DNA of 64,000 nt from Corynebacterium occultum (GCF_009734425.1 NZ_CP046455.1:1364001-1428000), one strand, 5' to 3'; counted from the stretch's first letter, positions 8,768 to 18,898 are shown. Translations and numbers: made by a program. The notes: a model not told the origin generated them from the sequence alone.

Positions 8768-9784
8768 ATGACCATCGTGGACAATGCCGTGTACGTGAAC
8801 GGATACCGGACCGATGATCCGCAGAATCTAGACCAGACCTATGAGATGATGCGGACCCACGCAGGCCTGGCATGGATCGACCTGGATCACCCCGATGAAG
8901 CAGAAATCCAGTCGATCACAGCAGAATTCGGCCTGCATGACCTCGCCGTCAGGGACACACTCCACGGCCACCAGCGCGCAAAGCTGGAGCACTACGGGGA
9001 CATCATCTTCACCGTGCTGCGCCCGGCCCGATACCGGGATGAAACTGAAAAGGTGGAGTTCGGTGAGCTGCACGTGTTCATCGGCCCGGACTTCGTGGTC
9101 ACCATTGAACAGACCCAGTCCCCACACCTGGATCAGGCCCGTAAAAAGCTGGAGGCAGCCCCGAAAATACTGGCACTGGGCCCACTCGCGGTGCTCTATG
9201 GAATCCTCAACGAAGTCGTAGACGGGTACACCCCAGTGGTCTCCGGCCTCGAGAATGACATCGATGAAATCGAGGACGACCTCTTCGGTGCCAGCGCAGA
9301 TGTGGCCCGGCGAATCTACGAACTCTCTCGCGAAGTCATCGAATTCCAACGCGCCACCCACCCCTTGGGCACCATCGTGGAGACCCTGCAACAGGGATCA
9401 GGGAAATACGTAGTGGACACCGAACTTCAGGATCGGCTGCACAACATCCACAACCGCATCATCCGGGTGGTTGAACGCGGAGACGCATTCCGGCTACTGC
9501 TCCAGAATGCCCTCAGCGTCCATGCCACCCTGGTAGCCCAACGACAGAACGAGGAAATGCGGCGCCTGAGCGAATCCAGCCTGGCCCAGAATGAAGACGT
9601 CAAGAAGATCTCTTCCTGGGCAGCCATCCTCTTCGCTCCCACCGTCGTCGGTACCGTCTACGGAATGAACTTCCACTCCATGCCCGAACTGGGCTGGCTC
9701 CTGGGCTATCCACTCGCAGTAGGACTCATGGTGACCCTCAGCGTGGGGCTGTACGTGACCTTCAAACGCCGCGGATGGCTCTGA
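8768..9784 (+). CDS. corA: CorA-family magnesium/cobalt transporter
   Basis: This 338-residue protein is a CorA/MIT-type divalent cation channel in the plasma membrane, homopentameric in the family. The large N-terminal cytoplasmic domain begins with TIVDNAVYVNGY and contains the family phrase AWIDLDHPDEAEI. Two C-terminal helices (about residues 278-298 and 310-330) flank the diagnostic YGMN loop, which forms the selectivity ring. ATG 8768 is preceded by AGGAAAGGTG. The gene stands alone, with about 290 bp upstream and a small hairpin downstream. Mg2+ versus Co2+ preference cannot be decided from sequence. Confidence 0.92.
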   Translation: MTIVDNAVYVNGYRTDDPQNLDQTYEMMRTHAGLAWIDLDHPDEAEIQSITAEFGLHDLAVRDTLHGHQRAKLEHYGDIIFTVLRPARYRDETEKVEFGELHVFIGPDFVVTIEQTQSPHLDQARKKLEAAPKILALGPLAVLYGILNEVVDGYTPVVSGLENDIDEIEDDLFGASADVARRIYELSREVIEFQRATHPLGTIVETLQQGSGKYVVDTELQDRLHNIHNRIIRVVERGDAFRLLLQNALSVHATLVAQRQNEEMRRLSESSLAQNEDVKKISSWAAILFAPTVVGTVYGMNFHSMPELGWLLGYPLAVGLMVTLSVGLYVTFKRRGWL

Positions 9785-9791
9785 TACCCGC

Positions 9792-9811
9792 GCCGGGACA
9801 AACTTCCCGGC
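9792..9811. terminator. hairpin between convergent genes
   Basis: A 7-bp stem (GCCGGGA pairing with TCCCGGC) with a 6-nt loop lies between corA and the convergent lipoprotein gene. It has no clear T tract in either direction, so the call is weak. Confidence 0.4.
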
Positions 9812-9832
9812 TGGGGGGGTGACATTTCTCCG

Positions 9833-10477
9833 CTAACTCAGCTCCACACCTTCCTGGCTGACCGCGAAGCTGTAGAAGTCGATGGCGCACATCACGCGGA
9901 CATCGCCTTCTGGGATAGCGCAGCTGACGGGTCCGTGAACAACCCGGGATCCGGGCTGGAGCACCTGGGTCTGCTCATGGGGAAAGAAGATCCGGTTGAC
10001 ATTGTGAGTGGTCGCCGGCTCACCCTGGTGAACAGAGACCGCATTGATATCCCCCTCACCCTCGTGGGAACACATGGCGGTGGGATCCTCCTCGGCATAC
10101 ATTTCACAGTAGGTGCCGTCCGGGCCCTGGAACTGTAGACCTGGTTGCGACGGGAAGATCAGGGAGGAGACGAAGGGGGAAGAGTCAATTTCGGGGACGT
10201 CGGCTATCTCCTCGACAAAACGACTGCCGGGGATCCCCACCCAGGGATCGGAGGTTTCCGCCGGGCTACTTTCCGACGTCATCTCCGGAGTGGTTTCCGT
10301 GACCGTCGTGGGGGCCGGGGCTGGTGGGAGGCTTTCCGTGACTGTTGCGGTGGTTGCCACCGCGGTCGTGCTGTCTGCCGGTGCCTCTTCGCTGGCACAG
10401 CTCATGAGGGCGGTGGCTCCCAGGAGAAGAGCTGCCAAGGTCGTGCTGGTTCGGAAGTTTGGGGTGCATTGCTTCAC
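9833..10477 (-). CDS. Putative lipoprotein
   Basis: This protein of about 214 residues has a lipoprotein signal peptide with lipobox LMSC, then a Thr/Pro/Ser-rich linker, then a domain of about 130 residues with four scattered Cys that may form disulphides (TYCEMYAEEDPTAMC, SCAIPEGDVRVMC). I placed the start at GTG 10477 because AAGGAG lies 10 nt upstream; the earlier GTG at 10486 would touch that ribosome site. The conserved-looking tail resembles small secreted proteins of mycolata, but I cannot name a family. It is divergent from uvrB. Confidence 0.65.
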   Translation of the reverse strand: MKQCTPNFRTSTTLAALLLGATALMSCASEEAPADSTTAVATTATVTESLPPAPAPTTVTETTPEMTSESSPAETSDPWVGIPGSRFVEEIADVPEIDSSPFVSSLIFPSQPGLQFQGPDGTYCEMYAEEDPTAMCSHEGEGDINAVSVHQGEPATTHNVNRIFFPHEQTQVLQPGSRVVHGPVSCAIPEGDVRVMCAIDFYSFAVSQEGVELS

Positions 10478-10864
10478 TTTGATCACGCTCCTTGCGTGGA
10501 AAGCCTAGATTGCTAAAAGCGATGTGGAAACCTTATATGTCTAATTGAGATGCTTCTGTCACCAAGTCGTCAACGCGAAAAGCGGGGGGTGATTCTTCGG
10601 CAGGGCCGCAATTTGCAGAGGGATGACACATGCCCATCGTTGGTGGAGTACTGAACGTACCGCGGGGAGACTTCTCCTCACCCCGGATCGAGAGACGGGA
10701 ACGTAGCGGCGCTCGCGATGGCGGCCCGGGGAAGGTGAACTAACTGGTGGGTAAGTCCGGTTCAACAGTCCTCACCAGCCGGATATCCTCGCTCGGCTCG
10801 AATGCGGACCTTCCCCACCACGGGGCCGTCGATAAGCACCCCCGAACGGAGTATCCTGTGGGTT
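10478..10864. other. Intergenic region before uvrB
   Basis: About 390 bp between divergent genes with no convincing ORF. It holds one copy of the GCTTATCGAC motif (10828-10837, reverse) and the uvrB -10 element TATCCT at 10852-10857, which predicts a leaderless uvrB transcript starting about 8 nt downstream. No clear LexA box was seen here. Confidence 0.5.
10828..10837 (-). repeat. GCTTATCGAC motif, copy 3
   Basis: Intergenic reverse-orientation copy about 28 bp upstream of the uvrB start. Confidence 0.6.
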
Positions 10865-12964
10865 ATGGCTTTCGCTGCTGAACATCCCGTCCTGTCCCAT
10901 TCCGAGCACCGCCCGGTCGGCGAGATCGAACGTTCCGATGCGAAGTTCGAGGTCATCTCGGAATTTCAGCCGGCCGGTGATCAGCCGGCCGCCATCAAGG
11001 AGCTCGATGAGCGTCTGCGCCGTGGTGAGGAGGACATTGTCCTGCTCGGTGCCACCGGTACCGGTAAGTCGGCGACGGCCGCCTGGCTGATCGAGAAGCA
11101 GCAGCGCCCCACCCTGGTGATGGCACCGAATAAGACCCTGGCCGCCCAGCTGGCCAATGAGCTGCGCCAGCTGCTGCCCAATAACGCGGTGGAGTACTTC
11201 GTCTCCTATTACGACTACTACCAGCCTGAGGCGTATATCGCGCAGACGGACACCTACATTGAGAAGGACTCCTCGATCAATGAGGATGTGGAGCGTCTGC
11301 GGCACTCCGCGACATCATCCCTGCTGTCAAGGAGGGATGTCGTGGTGGTCTCCTCGGTGTCCTGCATCTACGGTCTGGGTACCCCGCAGTCCTACCTGGA
11401 TCGTTCCGTGGTGCTGAAGGTGGGGGAGGAGGTGGAACGTGATCGTTTCCTGCGTCTGCTGGTGGACATCCAATATGACCGCAACGACATTTCCTTCACC
11501 CGTGGCGCTTTCCGTGTCAAGGGGGACACGGTGGACATCATCCCGGCCTATGAGGAGCTGGCGGTGCGGGTGGAATTCTTCGGTGATGAAGTGGACGCCC
11601 TGTACTACATCCACCCCCTGACCGGTGACGTGATCCGCCAGGTGCAGGAGATCCGCATCTTCCCCGCCACCCACTATGTGGCCGGCCCGGAGCGCATGGA
11701 GAAGGCCGTGGCTGACATCAAGGCGGAGCTGGCGGATCGCCTGGCCAGCCTGGAGAACCGCGGCAAGCTGCTGGAGGCGCAGCGGCTGCGGATGCGCACC
11801 GAATATGACCTGGAGATGATTGAGCAGGTGGGTTTCTGCTCTGGCATCGAGAACTACTCCCGACATATCGACGGCCGCCCGGCAGGGACTTCCCCGGCTA
11901 CATTGATGGATTATTTCCCGGAGGATTTCCTCACCATCATCGATGAGTCCCATGTGACTGTCCCGCAGGTCGGCGGCATGTTCGAGGGCGATATGTCCCG
12001 TAAACGCAACCTGGTGGACTTCGGTTTCCGCCTACCCTCCGCCCTGGATAACCGCCCTTTGACCTGGGAGGAGTTTGAGGAACGCAAGGGTCAGTGCGTG
12101 TACATGTCCGCGACACCGGGCAAGTATGAGATGGCCGCCTCCGGTGGTGAGTTCGTGGAGCAGGTGATTCGACCCACCGGCCTGGTTGACCCGAAGATCA
12201 CCGTCAAACCGACCAAGGGCCAGATCGATGATCTGATCCACGAGATCCGGGAGCGCACCGCCAAGCAGGAGCGTGTCCTGGTGACCACCTTGACCAAGAA
12301 GATGTCGGAGGACCTCACCGAGTACCTCATGGAGAATGGCATCCGGGTGCGTTACCTCCACTCTGATATCGATACCTTGCAACGCGTGGAGCTGCTGCGT
12401 CAGCTGCGGCTGGGGGAGTATGACGTGCTGGTGGGCATCAACCTGCTGCGTGAAGGCCTTGACCTGCCTGAGGTGTCGCTCGTGGCCATCCTCGATGCAG
12501 ATAAGGAGGGGTTCCTGCGTTCCACGACCTCCCTGATCCAGACGATTGGCCGTGCCGCCCGAAATGTCTCCGGTGAGGTGATCATGTACGCCGACAAGAT
12601 CACCGACTCCATGAGCAACGCCATCGAGGAGACGGATCGACGCCGTGAGAAGCAGGTCGCCTACAACAAGGAGCATGGCATCGACCCGCAGCCTCTGCGC
12701 AAGAAGATCGCCGACATCCTCGACCAGGTCTATGAGAACAATGCTGAGGCGGGGGAGAGCTCCGCGGGTGGCGACGCTGCGGTCATCGAGAAGCCGGACA
12801 TCTCCAACATGCCCGCGGCACAGGTCCAGAAGCTTATCGACGACCTGAGCGCCCAGATGGGTGCCGCGGCCAGGGAGCTCAAGTTCGAACTGGCGGGCCG
12901 ATTACGTGATGAGATCGCCGAGCTGAAGAAGGAACTGCGGGGCATCAAGGATGCGGGTATCTGA
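10865..12964 (+). CDS. uvrB: Excinuclease ABC subunit B
   Basis: UvrB is the damage-verifying helicase-like subunit of nucleotide excision repair; it is loaded by UvrA and recruits UvrC. The 699-residue product has the P-loop GATGTGKS at 62-69, the beta-hairpin region with [11 protein letters not shown], helicase motifs ([31 protein letters not shown]), and a C-terminal UVR domain ([22 protein letters not shown]) that contacts UvrC. ATG 10865 is chosen from the leaderless-type TATCCT -10 element. uvrA lies about 10 kb downstream rather than in the same operon. Confidence 0.97.
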   Translation: MAFAAEHPVLSHSEHRPVGEIERSDAKFEVISEFQPAGDQPAAIKELDERLRRGEEDIVLLGATGTGKSATAAWLIEKQQRPTLVMAPNKTLAAQLANELRQLLPNNAVEYFVSYYDYYQPEAYIAQTDTYIEKDSSINEDVERLRHSATSSLLSRRDVVVVSSVSCIYGLGTPQSYLDRSVVLKVGEEVERDRFLRLLVDIQYDRNDISFTRGAFRVKGDTVDIIPAYEELAVRVEFFGDEVDALYYIHPLTGDVIRQVQEIRIFPATHYVAGPERMEKAVADIKAELADRLASLENRGKLLEAQRLRMRTEYDLEMIEQVGFCSGIENYSRHIDGRPAGTSPATLMDYFPEDFLTIIDESHVTVPQVGGMFEGDMSRKRNLVDFGFRLPSALDNRPLTWEEFEERKGQCVYMSATPGKYEMAASGGEFVEQVIRPTGLVDPKITVKPTKGQIDDLIHEIRERTAKQERVLVTTLTKKMSEDLTEYLMENGIRVRYLHSDIDTLQRVELLRQLRLGEYDVLVGINLLREGLDLPEVSLVAILDADKEGFLRSTTSLIQTIGRAARNVSGEVIMYADKITDSMSNAIEETDRRREKQVAYNKEHGIDPQPLRKKIADILDQVYENNAEAGESSAGGDAAVIEKPDISNMPAAQVQKLIDDLSAQMGAAARELKFELAGRLRDEIAELKKELRGIKDAGI
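12832..12841 (+). repeat. GCTTATCGAC motif, copy 4
   Basis: Exact 10-mer inside uvrB, read as KLIDD in the UVR domain, where the residues are partly constrained. Confidence 0.5.
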
Positions 12965-13041
12965 TTCCCATGTCGCTGCGGCGCTAGCATGGGACATTGT
13001 CACCCCCTAACCCCGTACCCCGAAGGAAGGGCAGCTCAAAC

Positions 13042-13494
13042 GTGAAGAAGTACCACACCATTGCCGTGGGAACTGATGGTTCCGAATCCGCCATGGAGGC
13101 CGTGAAAACCGCGGCCAGCCTGGCTGGCCTCTACCAGGCCGAACTGGTGGTCATCTGCGCCCACTACAGCAACACCGGCTCCTTGTTGGGTGCCCGCCAA
13201 TCGGATATCAGCTCCATCGCTGTGATCAGCGAAGATGATGCTCAGGAGCATTTAGCCGCAGCTCGAGAGGTGGCGCAGGCCGAAGGTGCGAAGGCGATTT
13301 CCCTCCATTTGGCGGAGGGTTCCCCGGCGGATGTACTGGTCCGCACCCTGGCAGAGGTGGGCGCGGATCTGGTGGTCGTGGGAAATAAGGGTGTGAACAC
13401 CCTGAGCGGACGTGTCTTCGGCAGCATTCCCACCGAAGTGTCCCGTAAGGCACACATCGACGTGATGCTGGTCAACACTTCAGGGGGGCGTTAA
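13042..13494 (+). CDS. Universal stress protein (UspA family)
   Basis: This 150-residue single-domain UspA protein starts VKKYHTIAVGTDGSESAMEAV with the N-terminal Asp typical of the fold. It carries the ATP-binding signature G-x2-G-x9-G-S as GNKGVNTLSGRVFGS, so it is the nucleotide-binding subtype. GTG 13042 is preferred because GAAGGAAGG precedes it and the fold begins there. A paralogue follows 90 bp downstream. Cellular role (stress, redox or growth arrest) cannot be fixed from sequence. Confidence 0.9.
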   Translation: MKKYHTIAVGTDGSESAMEAVKTAASLAGLYQAELVVICAHYSNTGSLLGARQSDISSIAVISEDDAQEHLAAAREVAQAEGAKAISLHLAEGSPADVLVRTLAEVGADLVVVGNKGVNTLSGRVFGSIPTEVSRKAHIDVMLVNTSGGR

Positions 13495-13583
13495 TTAGCT
13501 CAAATCCCAAGTCGTTTCTCAGTCTGCTTGGTAGAGTGTTCAGCTAGTAACACCCACCAGAATTTCACGAGGGAAAGGGTCCC

Positions 13584-14027
13584 ATGAGCGAGACTTACGA
13601 AAAGATTGTTGTCGGTACCGACGGCTCCAAGTCCTCCCTGCTGGCGGTAGAGCGCGCCGCCAAGATTGCCGCCGCTTTTGACGCAACCCTCATCGTTGGC
13701 GTGGCATTCTACGAGTCCAAGGAGGATGCCTCCAAGACTCTGCGTCAGGACTCGGTCACCGTCCTCGGCGATGAGGTGGCCAAGGAGAACCTGGCGGCCG
13801 CTGCAGCTCACGCCAAGCAGTTCGGCGTGAGCAAGATCGAGACTGCGGTTCGCCCCGGTACTCCCGTCCAGGCACTGATGTCCATCGTCACCGACAACAA
13901 TGCTGATCTTCTCGTGGTGGGCAACCGTGGCATCAACTCCCTGACCGGCCGTCTGTTGGGCTCTGTCCCGGCTGATGTCGCCCGCCAGTCTGACTGTGAC
14001 GTGATGATCGTCCACACCGTCAACTAA
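13584..14027 (+). CDS. Universal stress protein (UspA family), second copy
   Basis: This 147-residue UspA-domain protein is a paralogue of the preceding gene. It begins MSETYEKIVVGTDGSKSSLLAV and has the ATP-binding motif [25 protein letters not shown] lies before ATG 13584. The two genes run in tandem with a 90-bp gap, and a strong terminator follows this one, so they may form a short operon or two separately started units. The pair probably arose by tandem duplication, though the sequences have diverged considerably. Confidence 0.9.
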   Translation: MSETYEKIVVGTDGSKSSLLAVERAAKIAAAFDATLIVGVAFYESKEDASKTLRQDSVTVLGDEVAKENLAAAAAHAKQFGVSKIETAVRPGTPVQALMSIVTDNNADLLVVGNRGINSLTGRLLGSVPADVARQSDCDVMIVHTVN

Positions 14028-14047
14028 AGCACTCAGGCTTTAACGAG

Positions 14048-14082
14048 ACTCCCGTGACCCCTTGGGGCACGGGAGTTTTTGT
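14048..14082 (+). terminator. intrinsic terminator after usp pair
   Basis: A 9-bp stem (ACTCCCGTG pairing with CACGGGAGT) is followed directly by TTTT. Confidence 0.85.
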
Positions 14083-14198
14083 CTCCCCGGCCCGGGGGTG
14101 GACATCGATGAGCATCTCGGTGACGCCAGGGGCGCTGACTGGCACAGGTGAACTAGTCTCGGGGGTATCTGTACCCGAGATTTAATCTGGAGGCTTCC

Positions 14199-15461
14199 GT
14201 GGACTGGAGCGAGCACGCAATTTTCTGGCACATCTACCCGCTCGGCTTTTGTGGCGCACCCATCCGTGAACCCGATGCCCAGCCCCAGCCGCGGTTGCGC
14301 ACTCTGCTGAACTGGCTCGACTATGCCGTGGAACTGGGCATCAATGGGCTGCTGTTAGGGCCGGTCTGTCACTCCCAGACCCACGGTTATGATGTGCTCG
14401 ACCAGCTCAAGATCGACCCCCGTCTGGGCGGTGTGGAGGACTTTGATGAACTGCTCCGCGAAGCCAAACAGCGTGGACTGCGCATCGTGATGGACGGGGT
14501 TTTCAGCCATGTCGGTGACCAGCACCCCGACCTGCTGCAGGCCCTTGCCGAAGGGCCCGACAGTGAAAAAGCCGCCCGCTTCGACATTGACTGGAAAGCT
14601 GAAGGTGGGCCGAAGCCGCGGGTCTTTGAGGGACATGAGGGCCTGGTACGCCTCAACCATGCTGACCCCGGCACCCGTGACCATGCGGTTGAGGTTCTCA
14701 ATTATTGGCTGGAACGTGGAATTGACGGTTGGCGGCTGGATGCCGCCTACTCGGTGGATCCCGGATTCTGGGATGAGGTGCTGCCCAGGGTGCGTGCGGA
14801 ACATCCAGATGTCTGGTTCCTCGGTGAGGTCATCCACGGGGACTACTCCGCGTTCAGTTGGGACGCCAAGATGGATTCCATCACCCAATATGAGCTGTGG
14901 AAGGGGATCTGGTCCTCGATCAAGGAGAATAACCTCTACGAACTGGACCACACCCTGCAGCGCCATGACGAGTTCCTGGAGTCCTTCGTGCCGCAGACCT
15001 TCATCGGCAATCATGACGTCACCCGGATCACCAGCACCCTCGGGGTGGAGGGCGCGGTGACCGCACTGGCCATCCTGATGACCATCGGTGGGGTGCCCTC
15101 CATCTACGCCGGGGACGAACAGGGCTACACGGGCATCAAACGTGAGCAGGTCGGTGGGGATGATGAGGTGCGCCCAGCCTTCCCCGAGCATCCCTCGGAG
15201 CTGAGTGAACTGGGGGCTGATATTTTCCGGGCGCACAAGGAACTGATCGGGCTGCGCCGCCGCAACTCCTGGCTCCATGACTCCATGCTGAAAATGCACG
15301 ACCTGAGCAACACCACCTGCCGCTACCAGGTGGTGGGCACGGACAGTTCTGAGGTACTCGACGTCTCCATCAACCTCAAGCCCGGCAAGGGCCAGCCGCG
15401 GGTGGTCATCCGAGATCATCAGGGTGGGGTGTTGTGGAAGCAGAAGGCCCCCAAGAAATAA
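14199..15461 (+). CDS. GH13-family alpha-glucan enzyme (alpha-amylase-like)
   Basis: This 420-residue protein has no signal peptide, so it is probably cytoplasmic. It contains the four GH13 regions: MDGVFSHVG (region I), GWRLDAAYS with nucleophile Asp181, FLGEVIHG with acid/base Glu210, and FIGNHD with Asp273. It should act on alpha-glucosidic bonds; hydrolase or transferase specificity cannot be fixed. It is shorter than typical amylases and has only a small C-terminal beta domain. GTG 14199 has CTGGAGG upstream. A hairpin at 15474-15497 follows. Confidence 0.85.
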   Translation: MDWSEHAIFWHIYPLGFCGAPIREPDAQPQPRLRTLLNWLDYAVELGINGLLLGPVCHSQTHGYDVLDQLKIDPRLGGVEDFDELLREAKQRGLRIVMDGVFSHVGDQHPDLLQALAEGPDSEKAARFDIDWKAEGGPKPRVFEGHEGLVRLNHADPGTRDHAVEVLNYWLERGIDGWRLDAAYSVDPGFWDEVLPRVRAEHPDVWFLGEVIHGDYSAFSWDAKMDSITQYELWKGIWSSIKENNLYELDHTLQRHDEFLESFVPQTFIGNHDVTRITSTLGVEGAVTALAILMTIGGVPSIYAGDEQGYTGIKREQVGGDDEVRPAFPEHPSELSELGADIFRAHKELIGLRRRNSWLHDSMLKMHDLSNTTCRYQVVGTDSSEVLDVSINLKPGKGQPRVVIRDHQGGVLWKQKAPKK

Positions 15462-15473
15462 AGGAATCGGGGA

Positions 15474-15497
15474 GTTTCAAGTGTGGAAGCTTGAAAC
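15474..15497 (+). terminator. hairpin after GH13 gene
   Basis: A perfect 8-bp stem (GTTTCAAG pairing with CTTGAAAC) with an 8-nt loop is followed by a pyrimidine-rich stretch rather than a clean T run. Confidence 0.45.
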
Positions 15498-15640
15498 CAT
15501 CCTCTTTCCCTATTTTCCGCTGAGCCGGCCGCACTCTTTGTGGGCACCGCTATTCCAGCCGCCCCGGGATTGCGGGCTGAGGTATAACATCGGCTTCACA
15601 GGCTGGAACCTCTCCACCGGAGCTAAAAGAAGGCAGCACA

Positions 15641-16549
15641 ATGGCCCCCACCAAGATCATCATTTCCGGTTCTTCCGGACTGATCGGATCCGCGCTCGTA
15701 CGTTCCCTACGGGCTGATGGCATTGAGGCCATCAGGCTGGTTCGTCGGCAGCCCCGCGAAGCCGATGAAGTGTTCTGGGATCCCGGCCGCCGGGAACTCG
15801 ACCCAGGTCTCCTGGCAGGTGCTGACGCGGTGGTCAATCTCAATGGGGCCAGCATCGGGAAGCTTCCCTGGACCCGTAGCTACCGGGAGGCGCTTCGGAC
15901 ATCGCGTCTGCTGCCGACCCGCACTCTTGCCGAAGCCATCCGCCAGCTGGGTGGGGATGCCCCGATGTTCCTCTCCGGTTCCGCAACCGGATTCTACGGG
16001 CATCGCCCCGGGGAAACCCTGACCGAAGAGAGCACCCCGGGGGATTCCTTCCTGGCCCAGCTCTGTGTGGACTGGGAGGCGGCGGCGCTGCAGGCTGGTC
16101 CGCAGGCCCGGGTGGCGCTGCTGCGCACCGCATCCCTGCTGCACCCCGAGGCGGTGCTCAAACCGCTGATCCTGCTCACCAGGTTCGGAGTGAGTGGTCC
16201 CCTCGGTGGGGGCAGGCAGATCTGGCCCTGGTTCTCCCTGGAGGATGAGGTCCGGGCGATCCGGCACATCATCGATGAGGGCATCGTCGGCCCCGTCAAT
16301 CTCAGCGGTCCGACTCCGGCAAGTGCCAATGAGATCGGCAAAGACCTCGCGCGGCGGATGCGGCGTCCCTTCCTGCTTCCGGCCCCCAAGTGGGCACTGC
16401 GTCTCGGGATTGGACGTTCGGCCGCCGATGCGCTGCTGCTCTCTGATGCGAGGGTGCAGCCGGAGGTGCTGCGAAACTCCGGTTTCCAATTCGCCCATGA
16501 CACCGCCCAATCCGCCATCGCGGATGTACTACCCACTTCTGGCAGGTAG
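15641..16549 (+). CDS. TIGR01777-family SDR (YfcH-like) protein
   Basis: This 302-residue extended short-chain dehydrogenase-like protein has the Rossmann start KIIISGSSGLIGSALVRSL. The family is recognised from the blocks VRRQPREADEVFWDP, DAVVNLNGASI and SGSATGFYGHRPGETLTEES, with a C-terminal DUF1731 segment (RPFLLPAPKWALRL...LLLSDARVQPEVLRNSGF). The biochemical role is unknown for the family; nucleotide binding is inferred from the GxxGxxG motif. AAGAAGG precedes ATG 15641. It is convergent with the HelD-like gene. Confidence 0.88.
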   Translation: MAPTKIIISGSSGLIGSALVRSLRADGIEAIRLVRRQPREADEVFWDPGRRELDPGLLAGADAVVNLNGASIGKLPWTRSYREALRTSRLLPTRTLAEAIRQLGGDAPMFLSGSATGFYGHRPGETLTEESTPGDSFLAQLCVDWEAAALQAGPQARVALLRTASLLHPEAVLKPLILLTRFGVSGPLGGGRQIWPWFSLEDEVRAIRHIIDEGIVGPVNLSGPTPASANEIGKDLARRMRRPFLLPAPKWALRLGIGRSAADALLLSDARVQPEVLRNSGFQFAHDTAQSAIADVLPTSGR

Positions 16550-16633
16550 GTACCGGGGAGGAGATTAATGCGCTAACCCGCTCCTTTATCTCTAGTTCTG
16601 TCCACATGGTCGACCGTGGCCGCGCAGGACAGG

Positions 16634-18898
16634 CTATTCCGCGGGTTGGGGGATCTCCCCGATCAGGCTCAAGGTCTGGGTGGCACGGGTGACCGCGACA
16701 TAGAGGTCCTGCCAACCCTGGGGGCTCTGCTCGATGATGCCCAGGGGATCCACCACGATGACATGGTCGAACTCCAGGCCCTTGATGTCATTGACCCCGA
16801 GTACCTGGATCGCAGGGTCCGCCCCCTTAGACCGGGCATGGTTGTGGTCCTGGGGCAGGATGATCGCCACCAGTCGCTCTGCATCCTCGGCCAGACGACG
16901 GGCGGCCACCTCCCAGGGATCATGGTCGGCAGGCAGCTGTTCCGGCTGGACACCGGACTCCCGGATCGCGGTGGCCGGCTGGGCTGTTGGGTCGATCCGG
17001 GCCAGGATCTGGTTTGCCACGACCATGATCTCAGCGGGGGTGCGGTAGTTCACGCTCAGCTCATGATGGCGGAAACGGGTCTTCACATAAGGTTCCAGCG
17101 CCTCCTCCCAGGAATCAACCCCGGCGGGGGAGCCGGTCTGGGCGGTGTCGCCCACCAGTGTCATCCAGCGGGAGGGGCTGCGACGCATCACCATCCGCCA
17201 GTCCATGGGGCTGAGCTCCTGGGCTTCATCGATGATCACATGGCCATAAGCCCAGGTGTGATCCAACCGGGCGCGGTCCGCGGTGGAACGAATATCGCGC
17301 ACCTCCTGACGCTGGGCCAGGGTCTCGGCATCGATGACGTCATGGGCGGAAAGAATCTCAGCCTCATATTGATCATCATCATTATCGGTGGAGTCTGAAC
17401 TGCTCAGGATATCCAGGGCATCCTGGGCATCCTCGATCAGTTCACGGTGTGCCGCCTCGGCGGCGGCCCGGGCCTGCTCCGGGTCGGGGATGCCGATCAG
17501 CACCGCCAGTTCATCCAGGAGAGCGGCATCCGAGGGGGTCCATCTGGAACCGGGTTCCCGGTAGAGTGCCGCCTGGGTCTCCTCGTCATAGTCGTGGGCG
17601 GCCCGGGCGATCGCCTCCTGATCCTCCAGCAGTCCGCGCAGCACCTCGGTGGGTTCCAGCTCAGGCCAGAACTCATCGAGCAGGTCGGCCACGGCGTACT
17701 CCTCGGCGAGGTCATCGTGGAGCTGATCGATATCAGCCCGGCTGAGCAGGTTCTTCCCGCCCAGGGGATCCGCGCCGATCTTCTGGGCCAGCTGCTGGGC
17801 CAGCTGCTCCAGGAGGTGTTCCCGGAAGATCTTCCGGGCGTCATTGTGGGGCTGGCGGGAACGGCGCGCACGGGTGCGTGCGGCCTTGACCATCGCGACG
17901 TCGACCAGCAGGGTGAGGGAATCCACCCGCAGCTCCACCGGGGAATCGGGGAGCACCTGACGGTCCTTCACCGCCTCACGCAGGATCTCCACCATCTCCG
18001 CTGAACCCTTGATTTCCCGGGCCAGCAGGGATTCCGGGGCGGTACCGGACACCCCGGGGTAGAACTCGCCGAGGGTGGAGAGCACCACGCCGGTTTCACC
18101 GAGTTCCGGCAGGACCCGGGAGATGTAGTCCAGGAAAGTACGGTTCGGGCCGATGATCAGCACACCGGTCTTGGCCAGCTGATCGCGGTGGGTGTAGAGC
18201 AGGTAAGCCACACGATGCAGAGCAACCGCCGTTTTACCGGTGCCTGGGCCACCCTGAACCACCATCACGCCGCGGGTGGCGTCACGGATGATCTGGTCCT
18301 GCTCACGCTGGATGGTCTCCACGATATTGCGCATATGCCCCGAACGAGCCTGCTGCATGGCGCGGTAGAGCGCGGACTCCGAACCCACCCCGGTGCGTTC
18401 CACCCCGGCGGACTCACCGGCGAGGAACTCATCATCGACCCCGAGCACCTTGCGGCCCTGGGTGCGGATATGGCGGCGGACATGCACACCTTCCGGGTTC
18501 GCGGTGGTCGCCAGGTAGAAGGGGCGGGCCTGATCGGCACGCCAGTCCAGCAGGAGAGTGCGGTAACCGTCCTCCCGGTCCAGCAGCCCCATGCGGCCGA
18601 TATAACGACGATCCAGGCCAGGACTGCCAGGTACCGGGTTCTCCATATCATCGGTTGCCACATCGATGCGGCCGAAGACCAGTCCCAGCTGGGCGATATT
18701 GAGACGGTCCAGGCGGGCGTTCAGTCCGTGGTATTCGGTCTCGCGCTGAACCAGCGCCTCAGGGTCCGGGTTGGAGGGGTCGACCCGCAGCATCACTTCC
18801 TGCAGGCGGGCGTTCGCCTGGGTCACCTCATCATCGAGTCGGGCGAAAAGGTCATCGATATATTCTTGCTCGACCTTCAGTTCATCCTCCGCGGCCAA
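16634..18898 (-). CDS. helR: HelD/HelR-type RNA polymerase-recycling ATPase
   Basis: This protein of about 754 residues is a superfamily 1 helicase-like ATPase of the HelD class, which in actinobacteria binds RNA polymerase, removes stalled enzyme from DNA and can give rifampicin tolerance. Evidence is an N-terminal coiled-coil stalk (EQEYIDDLFARLDDEV onward), Walker A GGPGTGKT at 216-223, the family block GPNRTFLDYISRVLPELGE, Walker B HVIIDEAQELSPMDW, GDTAQT, and motifs V/VI near the end (IKGLEFDHVIV, YVAVTRATQ). No ATG/GTG fits, so I chose TTG 18898, which has GAGGAGG upstream and a TAGACT -10 about 56-61 bp before it. The gene symbol follows family usage, not a search. Confidence 0.82.
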   Translation of the reverse strand: MAAEDELKVEQEYIDDLFARLDDEVTQANARLQEVMLRVDPSNPDPEALVQRETEYHGLNARLDRLNIAQLGLVFGRIDVATDDMENPVPGSPGLDRRYIGRMGLLDREDGYRTLLLDWRADQARPFYLATTANPEGVHVRRHIRTQGRKVLGVDDEFLAGESAGVERTGVGSESALYRAMQQARSGHMRNIVETIQREQDQIIRDATRGVMVVQGGPGTGKTAVALHRVAYLLYTHRDQLAKTGVLIIGPNRTFLDYISRVLPELGETGVVLSTLGEFYPGVSGTAPESLLAREIKGSAEMVEILREAVKDRQVLPDSPVELRVDSLTLLVDVAMVKAARTRARRSRQPHNDARKIFREHLLEQLAQQLAQKIGADPLGGKNLLSRADIDQLHDDLAEEYAVADLLDEFWPELEPTEVLRGLLEDQEAIARAAHDYDEETQAALYREPGSRWTPSDAALLDELAVLIGIPDPEQARAAAEAAHRELIEDAQDALDILSSSDSTDNDDDQYEAEILSAHDVIDAETLAQRQEVRDIRSTADRARLDHTWAYGHVIIDEAQELSPMDWRMVMRRSPSRWMTLVGDTAQTGSPAGVDSWEEALEPYVKTRFRHHELSVNYRTPAEIMVVANQILARIDPTAQPATAIRESGVQPEQLPADHDPWEVAARRLAEDAERLVAIILPQDHNHARSKGADPAIQVLGVNDIKGLEFDHVIVVDPLGIIEQSPQGWQDLYVAVTRATQTLSLIGEIPQPAE

